Origin: Azospirillum sp.
GTDB lineage: Bacteria > Pseudomonadota > Alphaproteobacteria > Azospirillales > Azospirillaceae
Reading direction: 5' to 3'
DNA: 56,369 nucleotides
Assembly: GCA_016124535.1 (NCBI GenBank)
Contig: WGNK01000012.1
Span: 1 to 56,369, forward strand
The notes under the pieces are model-generated. The model worked only from the letters and a program-made list of their open reading frames with translations. It was not told the DNA's origin and ran no database searches. Of the stretch, positions 52,702 through 56,369 are shown piece by piece. Every line of letters starts with the position of its first letter. The stretch's first letter is position 1. Position numbers and translations under genes: made by a program.

Positions 52702-53475
52702 TCAGCGCGGCAGCAGATCGACCAGCTTTTGCCAGTTGACGGTCGAGGCGAAGTGGGCGTGGATCAGGCCCAGCCAGCCATTCTTGTGCCAGGCCAGAAT
52801 TGTTTCGTCGGGCAGACTGGCAAAACGCTCCCGATTGACGACCTCGAAACCGGTCAACTGAAGTCGTTTGCGATCGGGGGTTTCGATCGTCGCGGTATGG
52901 GCTTCGAGAATTCCGGAATTCCGCACTGCGGTGCTGAACTCCTGCGTCAACGTCCCCTGTGCCATGAAAGCACGGCAGAAATCGACCCGCTGTGCCGCCT
53001 CCGGCGTCAATTGGCCATCGGCATTGAACAGCGGGATGCCCTCGCCGGTCTCGATCAGTTCTGCGTGTTCAACGCACACGATGAACCGTTCGGGTTGGGG
53101 CGTGGTCTGCAGGACGAAGGGATAGCGGCGGACATAGGCGGGCAGATAGGTGCCGGCCTGCCAGGCGCCGGTCGCGGCATCGACGAACAGATTGCGGTGT
53201 TCGCCCAGCCCGACCAGAGCGATCGGAACCGGGTCGGTACCGGAGGCAAACAGGACCGGATAGTCGCGCGCCGCCAGCATGAACTCCTCGATCGCCAGCG
53301 GGATGCTATTGGTTCCCTGGGCAAACCGATAGTCGGTGATGGTCCGAACTTTGAAATAAGCGTGGGTTTCGAAGCGCAATGCCACTGGGGCACGGTAGAA
53401 CAGTGGAAGTGACGAGCCGGCGGCACTTGATTCGCCCGGGAGGCTCGGACGGCCGTTGTCGTTCGGAGATACCAT
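52702..53475 (-). CDS. SapC family protein
   Basis: A 257-residue protein with SapC-family features: LPLFYRAPVALRFETHAYFK near the N-terminus, YPVLFASGTDPVPIALVGLG, NLFVDAATGAWQAGTYLPAY, RRYPFV and the closing WLGLIHAHFASTVNWQKLVDLL. SapC was named in Campylobacter in association with the S-layer; in proteobacteria its role is not established. The ATG at 53475 follows GGGAG at ten bases. A TATAAT lies 93 bases upstream. It is convergent with the exported protein gene. Confidence 0.88.
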   Translation of the reverse strand: MVSPNDNGRPSLPGESSAAGSSLPLFYRAPVALRFETHAYFKVRTITDYRFAQGTNSIPLAIEEFMLAARDYPVLFASGTDPVPIALVGLGEHRNLFVDAATGAWQAGTYLPAYVRRYPFVLQTTPQPERFIVCVEHAELIETGEGIPLFNADGQLTPEAAQRVDFCRAFMAQGTLTQEFSTAVRNSGILEAHTATIETPDRKRLQLTGFEVVNRERFASLPDETILAWHKNGWLGLIHAHFASTVNWQKLVDLLPR

Positions 53476-53567
53476 TCGAGTTAAACTCCCAATCAAGTGG
53501 TGGACAGGTGGTGAAACCGGGACTGGAGCGCGCGAGTTTGTTTCGGCATCGTCTCGCCACCACCTTA

Positions 53568-53573
53568 ATTATA
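53568..53573 (-). promoter_or_regulatory. TATAAT -10 element upstream of SapC gene
   Basis: The minus strand reads a consensus TATAAT within an AT-rich patch. The hexamer 17 bases upstream (TAGCCC) is a poor -35, so an activator may be needed or the match may be chance. Confidence 0.35.
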
Positions 53574-53874
53574 GTCGCCGAGCAGTGCCAGGGCTAGCGC
53601 GGTTCTGGGGTCACTGCGGGCCGGAATTCGACTCGGTTTGCCGGTTGGCAATTTCACCGCCGCCACCGCTGGCCTCAGCTTCGCCTTGCCGTCGGCGGGA
53701 CGGCGCCGATCGCCGATCCTTCCGTCACCGGCACCGCAGTTCCCGACCGTTGCGGACGATCACGCCAGAGTCGATTGAACATTTATGCGGGTCGCCGAAG
53801 CGTTTCAACCGAGAGGTTGGCAACCGACCACCTTCCGTTACCGCCCCGGCGGAGGCTGAAAGACTGCAGGTCCC

Positions 53875-53917
53875 GGAGGCACGGGCGGGAATCGAACCGG
53901 CACAGACAGATTTGCAG
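53875..53917 (-). other. tRNA-Cys(GCA) 3' fragment, possible attachment site
   Basis: Read on the minus strand, the segment runs from an anticodon loop CTGCAAA through TCTGTCTGTG to the T arm GCCGGTTCGATTCCCGC, then the acceptor 3' strand CCGTGCC, discriminator T and CC. Cys tRNAs have anticodon GCA and the uncommon U73, both seen here. The 5' half of the tRNA is absent: no GGCACGG acceptor partner lies in the next 100 bases and the anticodon stem does not pair. One T-stem position mismatches. Such 3' fragments are left by integrases that insert at tRNA genes. Confidence 0.65.
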
Positions 53918-54113
53918 CTCGCCATATCATGTATCTTATCAATGGCTTATGCCTGGATGTGGTGGGAACGCCGAGATTGATCTTAAACGGCAATTCGTCG
54001 AGGTGGCAAACTGATTTTCTCACGCCCAGAGGCGTCGGCGCGGGGCGGTCCGGGGCTGAAGCCATCCCGTCAAGGGGGGGGCAGAGGATATCATCGCCCG
54101 AAAATCTGTCGGC

Positions 54114-54461
54114 TTGACGCGACGGCTCAACCGCCGCGGACGAAGTCGGGGCGAGGGCGGATGGAGTCGGGGCGAGGGCGAAGCCGGCAAAGCCGCACGG
54201 CAGCGGTGGCGCCGCTGCCTGAATAGGCTTGGGCGGGGGCAGACGGTCACGAGCAAGGCCCGTTCCACAGCGCATGCCGCAGGATACTTTGAGGTGGTGA
54301 GGGAGAGATTCGACGAGTTGCTCAAGATTCTGGCCGCGTCCGGCCTGCCATCAGCTACCCGTCGGATTTTGTGGCTGGCTGCACTGGACGCCCTCGACAA
54401 GGCCGTTGCGGAAGGGCGCGTGCCAAAATGGTCCGTCGACCAATTCCGTCCCGGTGGGTGA
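54114..54461 (+). CDS. Hypothetical protein, doubtful
   Basis: A 115-codon frame from a TTG with no clear ribosome site. The first 50 residues are Arg/Gly-rich and come from a repeated DNA segment; the last 60 (YFEVVRERFDELLKILAASG, LPSATRRILWLAALDALDKA) look like a genuine helical protein. It may be a truncated gene or start internally. No family recognised. Confidence 0.3.
   Translation: MTRRLNRRGRSRGEGGWSRGEGEAGKAARQRWRRCLNRLGRGQTVTSKARSTAHAAGYFEVVRERFDELLKILAASGLPSATRRILWLAALDALDKAVAEGRVPKWSVDQFRPGG
54145..54180. repeat. 15-bp direct repeat with 21-bp period
   Basis: GTCGGGGCGAGGGCG occurs at 54145-54159? and 54166-54180, separated by six bases. It encodes the repeated Ser-Arg-Gly-Glu-Gly stretch of the doubtful open frame. 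Confidence 0.7.
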
Positions 54462-54627
54462 GCACGGCAAGGCCGCCGGCCCTCATCAAGGGTGAGTTTA
54501 ATCTGCTCGGAAGGCCCATTTCCGGTCAATGCGTCACTGAAAGTTGCGCTTATCCAAAGGGCAATCGATCAGAACGGGCAACTAAACCGACCGATTCGAT
54601 GCCGGCCGACGCCGGATGGCGAAAGAA

Positions 54628-54642
54628 GTTACGAATCGTAAC
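54628..54642. promoter_or_regulatory. 15-bp perfect palindrome, operator-like
   Basis: GTTACGAATCGTAAC has seven-base arms around a single central A. It precedes an AT-rich TATAGCTAAATAAAAAACTATA region by about 35 bases. No regulator can be assigned. Confidence 0.35.
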
Positions 54643-54745
54643 CTTGCTGGCGTCAGCCAACCCTTTGATATAGCTAAATAAAAAACTATACTGACTTGGC
54701 AGTCGGTGAGTTGTCGTAGAGAAAGGCGGCAAAGAGAGAGGAAAA

Positions 54746-54829
54746 ATGGGCCAAAAGGGCCAAAAACCGGCACAGCGGCGGCGGTTCTCAGCCGGTTGTA
54801 CCAACCAAAAATGGGTCATAACCCGTTGA
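54746..54829 (+). pseudogene. Short open frame resembling an IS orfA start
   Basis: Behind GAGAGAGG, the frame reads MGQKGQKPAQRRRFSAG and 10 further residues to a stop. The KPAQRRRFSA stretch resembles the beginning of IS3-type OrfA proteins (RRRFSAEFK). It may be a decayed insertion sequence or simply a short unrelated frame. Confidence 0.3.
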
Positions 54830-55042
54830 TTTTGGCGGAGGGAAAGCTACTCGGCTCGAAACATTCTCTGATTTTCAGCCCCTGATTTCAATGGTTTGTC
54901 CTGGGAATAAAATCACCTTCGGGGGCGACCGATTACGTCGGCCCCACCGAGTTCCGTACCGTAGGCCGCGGCGCGCGGAGTCATTTCGGGGTCGCCATCG
55001 GCACCCGGTCGGGATTCCGAATTTCGCCGCTCAAGCCAGCCT

Positions 55043-56023
55043 TCATTGCTGCTCCGGCCCGAACACATCCGACAGCGTCCGCGCATCGACGAAGCGCTCG
55101 CTCCAATCGTCGAGCTGCTCGCCGGTGGCAATCTTGACGCGGCTTTCGAGACTTGGCGGAACAGCGCCGAAGCGCCGACGAAGCTGGCGAAGGAGTATCT
55201 CAGCCTTGCCCTCGGCTTTGCCCTGGATGAGCCCTCGGCTGAACCCTTCTGCCTTCCACTGTTCCGCAGCGATCGACATGACCCGTTCCTCCTGTCCCGG
55301 CATGATCTCGGCGAGCACCTCGCGGAGGATTCCGGCTTCCAACTCGTTCGGTTCCCCGAGGACATACCGCACCAGGGTGACCAGGTCGTCGAAACCCAAC
55401 TCCAGCGCGGCGCGGCCCAGGGTGAGCAGGGTCTCGCGAAGGTCGCCTGAACCTGAGCCATGCTTCAGAATCAGGAAACCGATGCGGAGCACCTTCTCAC
55501 GCGACAGCCCGGCGTCGTCGATCCGACCAAGGTCGAGCAGAGTATACCGGAAGTCGACCAGATAGGGGTGGATTTCGGCGTCGGCATCGACCGCCTCCGC
55601 GAAAGTCAAAGGCACCTTCCAGGTGCGGTCGCCATGATAGATGACCAGCGACACCACCGCCGGCAGTGGCTGAAGCGCGCCATCCGGCCCCCTCCCTTCC
55701 TCGGCATCCCAGCGCTGGTGGATCTGGGTCTGGTAGCCGAGCAGTTGAAGACCGATCCGGGGACCGGGCGCCGATTTGTGCTCGATGAGAGCGAACACGA
55801 ACACCGGGCGCCCAGTCACAGTGCGGGTCCGGTAGAGGCGGTCGGTGCGGAATTCGGCGAGTTCGGCCGACACCAGCGAGCCCGACACCAGCTCGGGCGG
55901 TTCGTTAACCAGCAGGCGCGCGACCTCCGACGGCAGGCGTTCCCGCAGCAACGCACCGGCGGCGCCCGGCTGGTCGAGCAGGCGCTTCAGGAACTGGTCG
56001 TGGCGCTGGATCAGGCTGGGCAT
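55043..56023 (-). CDS. Rpn family recombination-promoting nuclease / putative transposase
   Basis: A 326-residue protein of the Rpn (YhgA-like) family: IQRHDQFLKRLLDQPGAAGALLRERLP at the N-terminus, ELAEFRTDRLYRTRTVTGRPVFVFALIEHKSAP with the PD-(D/E)xK core (Asp in RTDRLY, then EHK), and GYQTQIHQRW. The C-terminal helical part resembles the DUF4351-like tail (LLRQLRRRFGAVPPSLESRV). Rpn proteins nick DNA and promote RecA-independent recombination; many work in phage defence or self-spread. ATG 56023 fits the family start; ATG 56035 and TTG 56059 are alternatives. Confidence 0.85.
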   Translation of the reverse strand: MPSLIQRHDQFLKRLLDQPGAAGALLRERLPSEVARLLVNEPPELVSGSLVSAELAEFRTDRLYRTRTVTGRPVFVFALIEHKSAPGPRIGLQLLGYQTQIHQRWDAEEGRGPDGALQPLPAVVSLVIYHGDRTWKVPLTFAEAVDADAEIHPYLVDFRYTLLDLGRIDDAGLSREKVLRIGFLILKHGSGSGDLRETLLTLGRAALELGFDDLVTLVRYVLGEPNELEAGILREVLAEIMPGQEERVMSIAAEQWKAEGFSRGLIQGKAEGKAEILLRQLRRRFGAVPPSLESRVKIATGEQLDDWSERFVDARTLSDVFGPEQQ

Positions 56024-56132
56024 CGCGGCGACCATGGCAGCGACGGGGCGCCGCGGCAATGGCGGTCCCGACGCAGAACCCGCGCGAGATGCGGCACGGC
56101 CCCCACACTGGAACTACAGATCATCGAAAAAA

Positions 56133-56369
56133 AACGGCATTGGCATCAAAATTCTGGCGCGTGTCAACGCCGACAACCGCTATGCATTCGACCAGCAATG
56201 CCGCGTCCGCGCGATCGAACTGGCGGCGGCCTACGGCATGAAGGAGCGGCTCAGCATCAACTTTCTGCCAAATGCGGTTTACCGACCGGAGGCTTGTCTG
56301 AAGGCGACCCTGGCCGCAGCCGAGCGCACGGGGTTCCCGTCCGACCGGATTACCTTCGAGTTCACCGAA
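56133..56369 (+). pseudogene. EAL domain fragment, 5'-truncated, runs off the right edge
   Basis: The frame reads GIKILARVNADNRYAFDQQC, RVRAIELAAAYGMKERLSIN, FLPNAVYRPEACLKATLAAA and ERTGFPSDRITFEFTE, an EAL cyclic-di-GMP phosphodiesterase of the blue-light-sensor-linked kind. The usual beginning of the domain, including the EAL signature itself, is absent, and no start codon is in frame upstream. An A8 run at 56127-56134 marks the junction. The rest continues beyond the window. Most likely a remnant. Confidence 0.7.

Larger units (their letters stand above)
53476..54113. other. Gene-poor stretch with tRNA fragment
   Basis: No supported gene in 638 bases. It contains the SapC promoter at the left, the tRNA-Cys 3' fragment at 53875-53917, and unconserved open frames. 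Confidence 0.55.
54462..55042. other. Gene-poor stretch before the Rpn-family gene
   Basis: These 581 bases are AT-richer and hold a 15-base palindrome and a 27-codon frame with a good ribosome site, described separately. I see no other gene. Confidence 0.5.

Noticed and set aside
52468..53412. Plus-strand open frame over the SapC gene
   Set aside because: The minus-strand frame carries the SapC family pattern; this one does not.
53830..53990. Complete tRNA-Cys gene
   Set aside because: The acceptor 5' strand, D arm and a pairing anticodon stem are missing; only the 3' half is present.

Overview
The window is a high-GC chromosomal segment of an alphaproteobacterium, most likely in or near the Rhodospirillales. 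The basis is gene content: a C4-pathway 5-aminolevulinate synthase, a eukaryote-like homodimeric NADP isocitrate dehydrogenase, an F1-ATPase zeta inhibitor, a CBP3-type cytochrome bc1 chaperone beside a DUF177-rpmF-plsX-fabH-ihfA-merR run, and an RNase E with a very large acidic S1 insertion. No rRNA, complete tRNA or CRISPR array was found.

Layout. 1-281: N-terminal part of a transposase cut by the window edge. 422-9995: housekeeping genes (icd, a lipoprotein, Nudix, ATPase zeta inhibitor, NRDE protein, TAXI binding protein, LysE exporter, PAS_5 protein, hemA, dgt). 10018-14752, minus strand: glycosyltransferase, a membrane Hpt-like protein without its phospho-acceptor histidine, TRAP permeases DctM/DctQ without a binding protein, and bamE. 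14897-20641: CBP3 chaperone, DUF177, rpmF, plsX, fabH, ihfA, merR, phosphomannomutase, often with ATGA overlaps. 20792-23405: glutathione reductase, a SprA-family protein that has lost HExxH, and a frameshifted HD-GYP remnant. 23885-29523: a four-gene 2-oxoacid:acceptor oxidoreductase (KOR-type) operon. 29700-30562: decayed insertion sequences and a small DUF1328 gene. 30946-36559: divergent treS-maltokinase fusion and malQ. 36700-37576: an AT-richer two-gene cassette with a DUF4263/Shedu-like protein. 37747-45521: comM, rne and an exported caspase-like protein. 45582-50276: lipid A / Kdo genes waaA, lpxK and an lpxL-type acyltransferase, then an SGNH hydrolase and an FkbM methyltransferase. 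50478-56369: accessory, partly decayed DNA with an ISAs1 remnant, a truncated membrane gene, a SapC-family gene, a tRNA-Cys 3' fragment that looks like an attachment site, an Rpn-family nuclease and a 5'-truncated EAL domain.

How it fits together. Two perfect TTGAC-N4-GTCAA palindromes (FNR/FixK-type, TTGA-N6-TCAA) lie in front of hemA and in front of the kor operon, and nowhere else that I noticed in intergenic DNA. They suggest that haem/tetrapyrrole synthesis and an oxygen-sensitive ferredoxin-linked oxoacid oxidoreductase are co-induced when oxygen is low. The isocitrate dehydrogenase gene in the same window makes the 2-oxoglutarate that a KOR would use.

Most promising leads: the FNR-type sites with the kor operon, the DUF4263 cassette, the DUF4384-caspase protein, the tRNA-Cys fragment beside accessory DNA, and two proteins (SprA-like and Hpt-like) that keep their fold signature but lack the catalytic or phospho-acceptor residues. 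All calls come from reading sequence; no database search was run.
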